A stretch of DNA of 64,000 nucleotides from JAPHSX01 sp041554195 (GCA_041554195.1 JBFFMJ010000005.1:1-64000), one strand, 5' to 3'. Numbered from the stretch's first letter, positions 53,122-62,509 are shown. Program-made: numbers and translations. The notes: generated from the sequence alone by a model not told the origin.

Positions 53122-53338
53122 CGGTTATCTTGAGTGTGGCGAGAGAAAAAGTTTACATCATCTTTAATCGCAAGGTATTGCTTCTGTTGTGGATATCGAA
53201 AAATGAATATTAGAACGTGGTAATAATTTTCTGTTGCTTGCCATAAGAAAAATAAAGGGGCAATGTGGAGCCATACCAACTTAAGCAATGGATGTGCTAG
53301 GAACGTCATCACAAAACCGATTAAAATGAGGGGGCCGT

Positions 53339-54166
53339 ATGCGACTCTATGCACATGCTGTCGTTGCACTGTTATTCCTGTTTAGCACCGCTATTCATGC
53401 CGCGGATGATGAAATCGTTTTCTCTACTGCACCAACACACTCTAAAGAGGAGACCGTCAAGCTCTACACGCCACTGATGAGATACCTCTCTGAGGTGACC
53501 GGGAAGAAATTTGTACTCAAACCTGCGGCCAATTTTGTTGAATACTCCGTACGTATGCGCCTTGGCAAGTACGACATGCTATTTGATGGTCCCCACCTGA
53601 CCGGTTGGCGCATGGCCAATCTGGAACATACCCCCATTGTGCGCTTTCCTGGCACCATCCGTATCGTGGTGGCGGCAAAGAAGAATTCAAAATTGACATC
53701 AATGGATGACCTTGAGGGGGGATATGCGCGTGTTTGTGCCTTCGCCTCCCCCAACATGTTAACCATGGCCTTCCTCTCTCACTATCCCAATCCGGTGCGC
53801 CAGCCCAGCCTGATCCGTACACAGGGCTTTCAGCATCTTATGAGTTGCCTGAAGAGCGACCGTGGACAGGCTGCGGTGTTACGCGACAAGCTGTGGGGCA
53901 AGATATCCGATGATGACAAGGCTGAGATGAAGCTGATTGGCCAACCCGAGCGAGGCTACCCGGAGCGTACCTTTAGTGTCAGTTCTAATATTGGCGAGCC
54001 GCTGAGAAAGCAGATCGCAGAGGCGATGTTGAGTGAGGAGGGGCAGCAGGTGAGCCAAGCACTGTTGGCTCGCTTTAAGAAGAAGAATTTTATTCCCGCC
54101 AGGCCTGAGGAGTATAAGGGGCTGGATCAGCTGCTGCGCCCGGTGTGGGGATTTCATAGCGGATAG
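53339..54166 (+). CDS. PhnD-like periplasmic substrate-binding protein
   Basis: A 275-residue exported protein: signal MRLYAHAVVALLFLFSTAIH ending AADD, then a periplasmic binding fold of the phosphate/phosphite/phosphonate (PhnD) family. SEVTGKKFVLKPAANFVEY, LFDGPHLTGWRM and VCAFASPNMLTM form the ligand cleft in this family. No ABC permease or ATPase genes are adjacent, so it may act with a distant transporter or as a sensor domain partner. It diverges from the RND pair. A terminator follows. Confidence 0.8.
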   Translation: MRLYAHAVVALLFLFSTAIHAADDEIVFSTAPTHSKEETVKLYTPLMRYLSEVTGKKFVLKPAANFVEYSVRMRLGKYDMLFDGPHLTGWRMANLEHTPIVRFPGTIRIVVAAKKNSKLTSMDDLEGGYARVCAFASPNMLTMAFLSHYPNPVRQPSLIRTQGFQHLMSCLKSDRGQAAVLRDKLWGKISDDDKAEMKLIGQPERGYPERTFSVSSNIGEPLRKQIAEAMLSEEGQQVSQALLARFKKKNFIPARPEEYKGLDQLLRPVWGFHSG

Positions 54167-54191
54167 TCGCATGAGTATCGTAGTCTTGAAG

Positions 54192-54217
54192 GCGCACCTT
54201 ATGGTGCGCTTTTTTTG
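54192..54217 (+). terminator. Intrinsic terminator of the PhnD-like gene
   Basis: GCGCACC / GGTGCGC stem with TTAT loop, then eight T residues, 25 bases after the stop. Confidence 0.93.
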
Positions 54218-54266
54218 GCCTGTACTATGCTGAAAATGACTTGTTTGATTGTTATGGAGAGTGTTG

Positions 54267-54590
54267 ATGCGAGTTATTGCCACCTTGTGTGTGATGGCCC
54301 TTAGCTATTCAGTGGGCGCCTTTGCCGACTGTTTTGAGGCAGTGCGGGTGGGGGATCCTGGATTCATGGTGATTGAAAAATGCGGTGAGCCACAGCGGCG
54401 TGAGTATACAGAGAAGGCCTCGGGGAAAAGGGTGGAACTCCTTCGTGGCAGTGAACAGAGTAGCGTAAGCCCGGTGCAGCCACTCATTATTGAGAAGTGG
54501 TATTACAATACCAGTCTGAATGCTGCCACAGTGTTCCATTTGGAAGACCGTGGGGTCACTAAAAAAGAGCGCCTTCTCAGAGAAGAGTAG
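54267..54590 (+). CDS. DUF2845 exported protein
   Basis: A 107-residue protein with a signal peptide (MRVIATLCVMALSYSVGAFA). The mature part contains CFEAVRVGDPGFMVIEKCGEP, with two cysteines likely to form a disulfide, and EKWYYN, the DUF2845 pattern. Function is unknown. ATG 54267 follows GGAGA. Confidence 0.75.
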   Translation: MRVIATLCVMALSYSVGAFADCFEAVRVGDPGFMVIEKCGEPQRREYTEKASGKRVELLRGSEQSSVSPVQPLIIEKWYYNTSLNAATVFHLEDRGVTKKERLLREE

Positions 54591-54783
54591 CTGGCAGCGA
54601 GGGGTTTGATAAGACGATAACTTCACAAACTGAAAAGGTTGCTTGTGGACTACCCGCTCCCCTTCTGTTTGATTACCATCGGCATAAGCCGGGTCCTGTC
54701 TCCTGTTGACTTGTTCGGTGGTACTGTCAAATTCATAGTATGTAAATCGATCATTAATAGATGGGGTATGTATCCCAGGAGGT

Positions 54784-55080
54784 ATGATGGCTCTGGTAAA
54801 ACGACTGGTACTGGATATCCTCAAACCGCATCAACCCAATGCGCTGGAATTCAGCCGGCATCTGGCCGCCCAGGGCAATCACCGGGTAAAACTGACGGTG
54901 CTGGAGATGGACGACAAAACCGAGACGCTGCAGGTGGAGATCGTGGGCGACGATATCGACTTTGCGCGCCTGCAAGCGGCAATTAGTGATTTTGGTGCCT
55001 CGCTGCACAGCATCGATGAGGTTGAGGTGGAGGGAGATGAAGATGAAACATCTCCCACCGGTGGCGAGCCAGCTGACTGA
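54784..55080 (+). CDS. DUF211 family protein
   Basis: A 98-residue soluble protein with a ferredoxin-like pattern: VKRLVLDILKPHQPNALEFS, VKLTVLEMDDKTETLQVEIV and GASLHSIDEVEVEG. This matches DUF211, a mostly archaeal family that forms homo-oligomers and may bind metal. The tail is strongly acidic. ATG 54784 or 54787 follows AGGAGG; spacing favours 54787. It opens a four-gene cluster with a VIT/CCC1-like protein, a P-type ATPase and a channel. Confidence 0.7.
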   Translation: MMALVKRLVLDILKPHQPNALEFSRHLAAQGNHRVKLTVLEMDDKTETLQVEIVGDDIDFARLQAAISDFGASLHSIDEVEVEGDEDETSPTGGEPAD

Positions 55081-55091
55081 GTAGAGCTCTG

Positions 55092-55682
55092 ATGATCCTA
55101 AAAGGAAGGCTCGGGAACCGCCATCTGTGGCTCCAGCTGTTGCACTCACGCGGCATTATGCGTCGTTACTTTGTGGTTAATGGTTTTGACGGGGCGTTGA
55201 CTATGCTGGGGCTGGTAACGGGCTTTTACCTTAGTGGCAGTAATGAGCTGAATGTGATCATTGGAGCCTGCCTGGGGGCGACCATTGCCCTTGGCATTAG
55301 CGGCGTGAGTAGTGCCTACTTAAGTGAAACGGCAGAGCGTCAGCGCTCTCTTGCAGAGCTGGAGGAGGCGATGGTCGCCGATCTCTCGGACAGTGCCCCG
55401 GCCAGCGCGGCCAAGGTGGTGCCGTTCATCATCGCACTGATCAATGGTGCCGCGCCCGTTGTGCTTGCCCTGATCATCATTACCCCGCTGTGGCTTTTCC
55501 GTGCCGGTGTTGTGCTGCCCTTGGAGCCGCTGCCGATGGCGATCCTTACCGCCTTTCTCTGTATCTTTGCCCTGGGCGTGTTTCTCGGGCGTGTCGGCGG
55601 AACCCCGTGGTTCTGGAGCGGCATTAAGTCGTTACTCATCGCTGCCGCGACCGTGTTTATCATCCTGCTGATTGATCATTAA
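55092..55682 (+). CDS. VIT/CCC1-like membrane protein
   Basis: A 196-residue integral membrane protein with about five helices. YFVVNGFDGALTMLGLVTGF, GACLGATIALGISGVSSAYL and SETAERQRSLAELEEAM follow the order seen in the VIT1/CCC1 Fe/Mn transporters and the related TIGR00267-type proteins of archaea. Conserved Asp/Glu in helix 1 and the helix after it could bind metal. Vectorial iron/manganese transport is inferred. It starts 11 bases after the DUF211 gene and ends two bases before the P-ATPase. Confidence 0.65.
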   Translation: MILKGRLGNRHLWLQLLHSRGIMRRYFVVNGFDGALTMLGLVTGFYLSGSNELNVIIGACLGATIALGISGVSSAYLSETAERQRSLAELEEAMVADLSDSAPASAAKVVPFIIALINGAAPVVLALIIITPLWLFRAGVVLPLEPLPMAILTAFLCIFALGVFLGRVGGTPWFWSGIKSLLIAAATVFIILLIDH

Positions 55683-55684
55683 CG

Positions 55685-58342
55685 ATGCTGCAGTACGAGC
55701 AAGAGAGCGTGACATGGCACCGCCTTGATACAGAGGTGGTGGTCGCCCGTCTGCAGAGCGACCCGGTTGCAGGGCTTGGTGCGGATGAGGCCGCAAGGCG
55801 GCTGTCACAGTATGGGGAGAACACCCTGCCCGAGGGGAACCGCCGCTCTCTGCTGCGATTATTTCTCACCCAGTTTGCTGACTTTATGATTATGGTGTTG
55901 CTGGCGGCGGCCGTGATCTCGGGCATTATCGGTGAGCCACAGGATGCGGTTGCCATCGTGGTGATCCTGCTGCTTAACGCCATTATCGGTTCGGTGCAGG
56001 AGTTCCGGGCCGAGCGCGCGGTAGCGGCGCTACGTGCGATGGCCGCGCCAGAGGCGGCGGTGTTGCGCGGCGGCGAGCGCATCACAGTGAGCGCCAGTGA
56101 GCTGGTGCCGGGTGATGTGGTGCTGTTGCAGGCGGGCAATCTGATCTCGGCGGATCTGCGCCTGATTGAGGCGGTGGAGTTGCAGTGTGATGAGTCGGTG
56201 CTGACGGGCGAGTCGCATCCGGTGGCGAAGAGTGAGGCGACCTTGAGTGAGGCGGAGTTGCCGCTGGGTGATCGGTGCAACCTGCTGTTCAAGGGCACCA
56301 TGGTGACCCGGGGGCGTGGACGCGGTGTGGTGGTCGCCACCGGCATGCAGACCGAGCTGGGTAGCATCGCCGGACTGTTATCGCAGGAGAAGGGGGTGAA
56401 GACCCCGCTGCAGCAGCGGCTAACCATATTTGGCCGTTACCTTGCGCTGGCGGTGTTGGCGATCTGCGCGGTGGTGTTTGTCTCCGGCCTGCTGCAGGGG
56501 CAGCCAGTGGTACTGATGCTGCTTACCTCGGTTAGCCTGGCGGTGGCGGCGATCCCCGAGGCGCTGCCTGCAGTGGTCACGGTTTCGCTGGCCTTTGGTG
56601 CGCGCAAACTTATTCGCCGACAGAGCCTGGTGCGCAATCTCCCGGCGGTGGAGACGCTCGGTTCGGTCACCTATATCTGCTCCGATAAGACCGGCACCCT
56701 GACGCAAAACCGTATGACCGCGGAGCGGCTGCTGATTGATGGCGAGGAGTATCCGCTACCGGATGCACTGGTCGGGGCGCAAGAGGGGACATGCCACCTA
56801 CTGGGCCGGGCCCTGGCCCTGAGCAACGATGTGAGTGAGCTCGGCGGGCAGGTTGCCGGTGAACCGACCGAAGTGGCGCTCTATCGTGTTGCCGCCGAGG
56901 GGGGCTACCACAAGGCTGCGCTTGAAGCGCATCTGCCGCGTCTGGCAGAACTCCCCTTCGATAGTCGGCGCAAGCTGATGACCACCCTGCATCGCGAGGA
57001 CGAGGCGGTGATTGCCTATGTGAAAGGGGCTCCGGAAGTGTTGTTGCCGCTGTGCACTGGGCAGCATCGTCTTTCCGGTGTCGGGGCGCTGGATCAAGAG
57101 CGTGTATTGACACAGGCCGAGGCTCTGGCCGGGGAGGGTTACCGGGTACTGGCCATTGCGCAACGTCATTTTGACCAGTTGCCAGAGGATCTGGCTTCTG
57201 CGGAGCAGGCCCTGACCTTGCTGGGTCTGGTGGCCCTTATCGACCCGCCTCGGCCCGAGGCAAAAGCGGCGGTGGCAGAGTGTTGCGGTGCGGGGATTAC
57301 TCCGGTGATGATCACCGGCGATCACCCCGGCACGGCCCTGGCCATTGCCTCGCGCCTGGGCATCGTCGGAGACGGCGCGGCGGTACTCACCGGGCCGCAA
57401 CTACTGCAGCTATCCGATGAGGCGTTTAGTGAGCGGGTGAAGGCGGTCCGTGTCTATGCGCGGGTCAGCCCTGCGCAGAAGATCCGCATCGTCAAGGCGC
57501 TGCAGGCGCACGGCGAGTTTGTGGCAATGACCGGTGATGGGGTGAATGATGCGCCGGCTCTGAAGCGTGCGGGTATCGGCATTGCCATGGGGCAGAAGGG
57601 CACGGATGTGGCGCGTCAGGCGGCCGACATGGTGCTGCTGGATGATAACTTCGCCACTATCGTCACCGCGGTACGCGAGGGGCGGCGCATTTTCGATAAC
57701 ATTCGCAAATTCATTAAATACACCATGAGTTCCAACTCAGGTGAGATCTGGACCCTGTTTCTTGCCCCTTTTCTTGGCCTGCCGATCCCGCTGTTGCCGA
57801 TTCATATTTTGTGGATCAATCTGGTGACCGACGGTTTGCCGGGACTGGCCTTTACCGCTGAACCGGGGGAGCGGGGAAATATGCAACGCCCGCCGCGCCC
57901 ACCCGAAGAGAGCATCTTTGCCCACGGTATGTGGCAGCACATTATCTGGGTAGGCCTGCTGATTGGCGGCCTTTCCATTGCCTCACAGGCGTGGGCGATC
58001 ACCCGTGGCGTGGAGTACTGGCAGACGATAGTGTTTACGGTGTTAACTCTCTCGCAGTTGTTTCATTCGTTGGCGGTGCGCAGTGAGCGCACCCCCCTGT
58101 TTCGGCTGGGACTGACCAGTAATCTGCCGATGTTGGGGGCGGTGTTGCTTACCGTTGGCCTGCAGATGGCGGTGATCTATCATCCGGCGTTGAACCCTAT
58201 CTTCAAGACCCAGCCGTTGCCGATATATGACCTGGCAGTCTGTTTTGCCCTGTCATCACTGGTGCTGGTCGCGGTAGAGATTGAGAAGGCGCTGGTGCGG
58301 CGAGGTAAACTCTACGGTGAGCTGGCAACGAGTCACCTGTAG
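55685..58342 (+). CDS. P2-type cation ATPase (Ca2+-ATPase-like)
   Basis: An 885-residue P-type ATPase. It has TGES in DESVLTGESHPVAK, phosphorylated Asp334 in CSDKTGTLTQNRM and GDGVNDAPALKRAGIGIAMG in the P-domain hinge. Membrane motifs IPEALPAVVT (helix 4), NSGEIW (helix 5) and NLVTDGLPGLAF (helix 6) match the Ca2+-type P2A group, so Ca2+ or Mn2+ export is most likely. The N-terminal cation_ATPase_N region begins VTWHRLDTEVVVARLQSDPV. It lies two bases after the VIT-like gene, on the same transcript. Confidence 0.9.
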   Translation: MLQYEQESVTWHRLDTEVVVARLQSDPVAGLGADEAARRLSQYGENTLPEGNRRSLLRLFLTQFADFMIMVLLAAAVISGIIGEPQDAVAIVVILLLNAIIGSVQEFRAERAVAALRAMAAPEAAVLRGGERITVSASELVPGDVVLLQAGNLISADLRLIEAVELQCDESVLTGESHPVAKSEATLSEAELPLGDRCNLLFKGTMVTRGRGRGVVVATGMQTELGSIAGLLSQEKGVKTPLQQRLTIFGRYLALAVLAICAVVFVSGLLQGQPVVLMLLTSVSLAVAAIPEALPAVVTVSLAFGARKLIRRQSLVRNLPAVETLGSVTYICSDKTGTLTQNRMTAERLLIDGEEYPLPDALVGAQEGTCHLLGRALALSNDVSELGGQVAGEPTEVALYRVAAEGGYHKAALEAHLPRLAELPFDSRRKLMTTLHREDEAVIAYVKGAPEVLLPLCTGQHRLSGVGALDQERVLTQAEALAGEGYRVLAIAQRHFDQLPEDLASAEQALTLLGLVALIDPPRPEAKAAVAECCGAGITPVMITGDHPGTALAIASRLGIVGDGAAVLTGPQLLQLSDEAFSERVKAVRVYARVSPAQKIRIVKALQAHGEFVAMTGDGVNDAPALKRAGIGIAMGQKGTDVARQAADMVLLDDNFATIVTAVREGRRIFDNIRKFIKYTMSSNSGEIWTLFLAPFLGLPIPLLPIHILWINLVTDGLPGLAFTAEPGERGNMQRPPRPPEESIFAHGMWQHIIWVGLLIGGLSIASQAWAITRGVEYWQTIVFTVLTLSQLFHSLAVRSERTPLFRLGLTSNLPMLGAVLLTVGLQMAVIYHPALNPIFKTQPLPIYDLAVCFALSSLVLVAVEIEKALVRRGKLYGELATSHL

Positions 58343-58366
58343 CGGGATGAAAAGGGATAAAGAGTT

Positions 58367-58852
58367 ATGATGAAAAATTTGCGTTGGCACTATTTTATTA
58401 AAGATATCTTGACCTACACGCCACTGCTGAAGATGGTGTTGTGGCTGGTGTCGATGTGGTTGTTGTTCTCCACGGCGATCTACTTCTCTGAGCAGGATGA
58501 GGCGGGTAGTCATATCACCTCTCTGGCCACGGCACTCTACTGGGGGGTGGCCGCCTTCTCTACCGCCGGTATTGCCGATACACCGAGAAGCCCGCTTTCG
58601 ATGTTAATCGGCGGAGTCTGGATCGTGCTGGGATCGGGTATTTTTTTTGGCACTATCGTCGCTACTATCACCACCTATTTCTCCCGTCCGTTGCACCGGC
58701 CGGTAAGGCAGATCGTCGATACCATCGAGTACAATCTGGAGCAGCTTGGAGAGCTATCGGTAGAGGAACTGGACCTGCTGAAGAAGACGGTGGATAGTCT
58801 GATCCTGCACATGGAGCAACTCAAACAGGCAGAGAACGCAGTGGGGGATTAA
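58367..58852 (+). CDS. Two-helix ion-channel-like protein with unorthodox filter
   Basis: A 161-residue protein built like a KcsA-type channel: helix 1 (residues 22-40), pore helix and filter in TALYWGVAAFSTAGIADTPR, helix 2 (75-100) and a C-terminal coiled helix. The selectivity filter position reads TAGIAD (66-71) instead of TVGYGD, so potassium selectivity is not expected in the usual way. It follows the P-ATPase by 24 bases, suggesting linked ion handling. It could be a non-selective cation channel or a pseudo-channel regulator. Confidence 0.6.
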   Translation: MMKNLRWHYFIKDILTYTPLLKMVLWLVSMWLLFSTAIYFSEQDEAGSHITSLATALYWGVAAFSTAGIADTPRSPLSMLIGGVWIVLGSGIFFGTIVATITTYFSRPLHRPVRQIVDTIEYNLEQLGELSVEELDLLKKTVDSLILHMEQLKQAENAVGD

Positions 58853-58861
58853 GCGGCGGGG

Positions 58862-59791
58862 TTAGCGCTGCAGCCCCATCAATATTCGGACATGCTCGGT
58901 GGCACAGCGCCCCAGTGCCGCCAGCGCGTACCCCCCCTCTAAAAGTGAGACGATGCGCCCGTCGGCGTGACGCGCCGCCAGTTCGACAAGGCGCTCACTT
59001 ATCCAGGTGTAGTCCCCGTCCTTGAGTTCCAGCCCCGACATCGCATCCTCCTCGTGCGCATCAAAACCGGCGGAGATAAAGATCATCTGCGGCGCAAAGG
59101 CCTCTAAGGCCGGAAAAATCTTTTCATTGTAGGCCTGGCGAAACGCCTCACTGCCATCACCGGCATGAAGCGGGGCGTGGACGATGTGCGGGTTGTTTCT
59201 GTCGAGTGGTGTGCCGGGGTAAAAGGGGTGCTGAAAGCTGGAGCAGAGGAGCACCCTCTGATCATTAAGGAACATCGTTTCCGTGCCGTTACCGTGGTGT
59301 ACGTCGAAGTCGATAATCGCCACCCTTTGTAGTCCATGTTGTTCCAGGGCGTGGGCCGCGGCAATCGCGATATTGTTAAAAAGGCAGAAGCCCATGGCGT
59401 GTCCCGGTTCGGCGTGATGGCCCGGCGGCCGTACCGCACAGAAGGCGTTTGCGACCTCACCACTGAGCACCAGATCGGTGGCCCTTATTCCCGCCCCTGC
59501 CGCATGCAAGGCAGCGTTCAGGGTATATGGATTCATTGCCGTGTCGGGGTCTAGCTGGAGATAGCCCTGTGTGGGGGCTGTTCGCTCCAGCGTCTGCAGA
59601 TAGTCGGGCTGGTGGACGCGCAGGATCGCCTCGTGCCCGGCGGCTGGCGCCGGGTGGTGGTGAAGCTGCTCAAAATAGCCTGCTGCCGTAAGTTGTTGCG
59701 TGATGGCCTGCAGGCGAGCCGGGCACTCCGGATGAGACGAGCCCATCTCGTGCTGTAAAAATAACGGGTGACTAAGGTAGGCGGTCGACAT
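58862..59791 (-). CDS. Histone-deacetylase-fold (class II) deacetylase
   Basis: A 309-residue arginase/HDAC-fold zinc enzyme. Active site residues are in RPPGHHAEPGHAMGFCLFNN (His pair) and IIDFDVHHGNGTE (Asp-x-His zinc ligands), with SAGFDAHEEDAMSG and LEGGYALAALG. Bacterial members deacetylate acetylpolyamines or other small amides. The gene begins on the last base of the stop codon of the PilO-like gene (TGATG), so translation is coupled. It is convergent with the channel gene. Confidence 0.9.
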   Translation of the reverse strand: MSTAYLSHPLFLQHEMGSSHPECPARLQAITQQLTAAGYFEQLHHHPAPAAGHEAILRVHQPDYLQTLERTAPTQGYLQLDPDTAMNPYTLNAALHAAGAGIRATDLVLSGEVANAFCAVRPPGHHAEPGHAMGFCLFNNIAIAAAHALEQHGLQRVAIIDFDVHHGNGTETMFLNDQRVLLCSSFQHPFYPGTPLDRNNPHIVHAPLHAGDGSEAFRQAYNEKIFPALEAFAPQMIFISAGFDAHEEDAMSGLELKDGDYTWISERLVELAARHADGRIVSLLEGGYALAALGRCATEHVRILMGLQR

Positions 59792-60513
59792 CAGGGCCTG
59801 CGACGTAGTTGTTGCTCCAGAGCCTGTAACCGCGAGTTCTCTTGTTGCAGTGCAAGCAGCTGCAGCTGTTTACGATAGAGGGCATCGTAGCGGGCGATGA
59901 AGTGGCACTGCTTGCTATAGTCCGCATGGCGCTGGGCAAGCCAATCACGCAGGGGCGGCAGGAGCAGGTCGCCGGGCATATCGATACAGCGGGGGGGGGA
60001 GAATGTGGCCTCTGTACCTCGGCTAACGGCATAGATAGTGATGGAGAGATGAATGCTCTTTTTGCCGCGTTTCTCCGGTGGCACGATATGAATGCGCCGG
60101 GGAATGGATTTGAGTTCCCGCATAAAACGTTTTGCTCTGGCATCATCTGCCTCCAGAGTCATATCAAGGCTGGCCTCGCCGTACCCCGGTCGGCTGTGAA
60201 TGGCGGTCTTGCTGGCCAGGATCTTGATGCGATGTTTTTTCGCAAGGGCTTCGATCTGCTGCTCCAGCTCCTCTTCGCCTAATGCCTCCGGCAGCAGGCG
60301 GCGCAGCTTATGGTGAAGCCGCTCCGCCTCCGCCAGTTGTCGTTTTATCGCCTCCTCCTCATACATCGCATTTCTTATTTTGCCGGTAAGCGGTGCGATA
60401 GCGGCTCTCTGCGAGTTCAGCTCATCCGCTGCGGAGAGATAGCGGAGAAATTGTTGCAGCACAAAACCTGCGGCAGTCAGAACAATAAGCAATATCATGT
60501 GCCGAAACTTCAT
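59791..60513 (-). CDS. PilO/GspM-like membrane-anchored coiled-coil protein
   Basis: A 240-residue protein with one N-terminal helix (FRHMILLIVLTAAGFVLQQF), a coiled-coil (residues 45-90) and a ferredoxin-like domain (RIKILASKTAIHSR..., ASLDMTLEADDARAKRFMRE, KKSIHLSITIYAVS). This is the plan of PilO/GspM inner-membrane assembly proteins. An added helical C-terminus (170-240) is not typical. No other pilus or secretion genes are adjacent, and the partner is instead an HDAC-fold enzyme. The fold call is moderate; the function is unknown. Confidence 0.5.
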   Translation of the reverse strand: MKFRHMILLIVLTAAGFVLQQFLRYLSAADELNSQRAAIAPLTGKIRNAMYEEEAIKRQLAEAERLHHKLRRLLPEALGEEELEQQIEALAKKHRIKILASKTAIHSRPGYGEASLDMTLEADDARAKRFMRELKSIPRRIHIVPPEKRGKKSIHLSITIYAVSRGTEATFSPPRCIDMPGDLLLPPLRDWLAQRHADYSKQCHFIARYDALYRKQLQLLALQQENSRLQALEQQLRRRP

Positions 60514-60712
60514 AGGCGGTTATCCGGTGAGTAAAGGACTATAAATAGCATAGCAGTCAAAGCGTTTGATAGAGGCGGTCGGCTAGCCGTTATCGGAATT
60601 ATCGCAAAGCCTGCCGTGGTGATGCCAGGCGCATCACGCATGGTATCCGTATGCAGGTTGTCGTCACGCAAAGGTATGGATAGACTGAAATTACACACTC
60701 TGGCAGGAGCCT

Positions 60713-62413
60713 ATGGCCTTGAATCACGACGGACTTCTTGAAACCCTTACCCTTCTTGGTGCCGCAGTACTTATCGTGCCGCTGTTTCAGTTTCTACGCC
60801 TGGGGACGGTGCTCGGCTTTCTTGCCGCGGGTATGTTGATTGGTCCAGGTGGCCTGGCCCTGGTGACCGAGGTCGAAGAGGTGCGCGGCCTGGCGGAGCT
60901 GGGGGTGGTGTTCCTGCTCTTTATTATCGGTATCGAGCTTAAGCCTGCACGTCTGTGGCTGATGCGCCGTCAGGTCTTTGGCATGGGCAGCGCCCAGGTG
61001 CTGGTAACGGGACTGGTGCTGACACTGGTGCTGATGGCCTTTTCGGTAGAGCCACGGGTGGCGCTGTTGTTGGGCCTTGGTCTGGCCCTCTCCTCTACCG
61101 CCTTTGTATTGCAGATCCTCACCGAACGGCACGAGCTTGGTAGCAGCCACGGACGCACGGCCTTTGCCATCCTGCTGCTGCAGGATCTGGCCGTCGTGCC
61201 ATTTCTCGCGCTGGTGCCGCTGCTGGCGCAGCCGGAGACCTCGCTGGGTGGTGATATCGGCTTGGCGATTGCCGAGGCGGTGGGAATGGTGCTGGCGGTG
61301 ATTCTGTTCGGTCGTCTGTTATTGCGCCCGGTGCTGCATCAGGTGGCACTGCATGGCAGTCAGGAGATATTCCTCGCTACCGCCCTGTTGCTGGTGCTAG
61401 GTACTGCCGTGATCATCGAACAGGCGGGTATGTCGATGGCGATGGGGGCCTTTCTTGCCGGTTTGTTGATTGCCGACTCGGAGTTTCGCCACCAGATCAT
61501 GGCCGATATCCAGCCGTTTCGTGCAATCCTCCTTGGGCTCTTTTTTATGACGGTGGGGATGACGGTTGACCTGTCGGTACTCATTGCCTCACCGGGTAAA
61601 ATTATATTGATGCTTGTGGCCCTCATCTCCATCAAGGCTTTGGTGCTATGGGGCGTGGCTCGGCTCTTTGGTGTGGGGCCCGTCGCGGCAAAGCGTAGCG
61701 CACTGCTGCTGGCGCAGGGTGGTGAGTTTGCCTTTGTGCTGTTCGGTGCGGCGCTCTATGCCGGGCTGTTTGAGGGGGCGCTCTACCAGGAGGCGCTATT
61801 GGTGGTTGCGCTGAGTATGGTGATGACGCCATTTCTAACCATGCGCTCGGCGCAGCAACATGAGATGAGTGAGAGTGAGGCGGAGGATGAGACGCTGGAG
61901 GCCGCTGCCGGTGAAGATTCGCCAGAGGTATTGATCGCCGGTTTTGGTCGCATGGGCCTGCGTGTCGCAACCCTGATGCAGCAGGCCGGGGTCTCTTACG
62001 TGGCGATTGAGCAGCGTCCATCGCTGGTTTCCAATGGGCGGAAAAAAGGGTACTCGGTCTACTATGGCAATGCGGCCCAACCCGATGTGCTGTCGAGCGC
62101 CGGTGTCGCCCACGCCAGGCTGATGGTAGTTGCCATCGATAACCCCGAGTTGGTACAGAACGTTGTCACCGAGGTGCGTCGCCTCTACCCCGCTCTGCTT
62201 ATCTTCGCCCGCGGCCACAGCCGACACCGCTGCGAGCAGCTAATCGACATAGGAGCCACCGGCGTCGCCTCAGAGAATCTTGAGGCCAGCCTGCAACTCT
62301 CACGCTACGCCCTTATTGCCGCCGGGGTAGAGGAGGAGCGGGTAGAGCAGCAGTTAGAAACCTATCGGCAGGAGTATTACAACTACCTCAAACAGCGGGA
62401 CGGTGAGGAGTAG
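60713..62413 (+). CDS. CPA2 monovalent cation/proton antiporter, Kef-type
   Basis: A 566-residue protein. The first ~385 residues form 12 helices with FLAAGMLIGPGGLALV, ELGVVFLLFIIGIELKP and ALLLGLGLALSSTAFVLQIL, which matches KefB/KefC. The cytoplasmic RCK domain has VLIAGFGRMGLRVATLMQQA and a C-terminal helical end. It exchanges K+ for H+. The HALSSTA segment and gating residues resemble KefB, but no KefG-type oxidoreductase is adjacent, so the name is not fixed. The strong terminator at 62475 follows. Confidence 0.88.
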   Translation: MALNHDGLLETLTLLGAAVLIVPLFQFLRLGTVLGFLAAGMLIGPGGLALVTEVEEVRGLAELGVVFLLFIIGIELKPARLWLMRRQVFGMGSAQVLVTGLVLTLVLMAFSVEPRVALLLGLGLALSSTAFVLQILTERHELGSSHGRTAFAILLLQDLAVVPFLALVPLLAQPETSLGGDIGLAIAEAVGMVLAVILFGRLLLRPVLHQVALHGSQEIFLATALLLVLGTAVIIEQAGMSMAMGAFLAGLLIADSEFRHQIMADIQPFRAILLGLFFMTVGMTVDLSVLIASPGKIILMLVALISIKALVLWGVARLFGVGPVAAKRSALLLAQGGEFAFVLFGAALYAGLFEGALYQEALLVVALSMVMTPFLTMRSAQQHEMSESEAEDETLEAAAGEDSPEVLIAGFGRMGLRVATLMQQAGVSYVAIEQRPSLVSNGRKKGYSVYYGNAAQPDVLSSAGVAHARLMVVAIDNPELVQNVVTEVRRLYPALLIFARGHSRHRCEQLIDIGATGVASENLEASLQLSRYALIAAGVEEERVEQQLETYRQEYYNYLKQRDGEE

Positions 62414-62474
62414 GAGGTGGTGGAAAGTGTTTGTTTGTTCTGATGATGACTGCGACGTTGCATCATATACGTTA

Positions 62475-62509
62475 AAAAAAAGCCTTACGAGAATGCGTAA
62501 GGCTTTTTT
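62475..62509. terminator. Bidirectional intrinsic terminator
   Basis: AGCCTTACG (62481-62489) pairs with CGTAAGGCT (62496-62504) across the loop AGAATG, with an A-run before and a T-run after. It serves the antiporter gene on the plus strand and the tRNA on the minus strand. Confidence 0.93.

Noticed and set aside
53118..53369. 83-codon minus-strand frame between the adaptor and PhnD-like genes
   Set aside because: It occupies a divergent promoter region, is AT-rich, and has no ribosome site.
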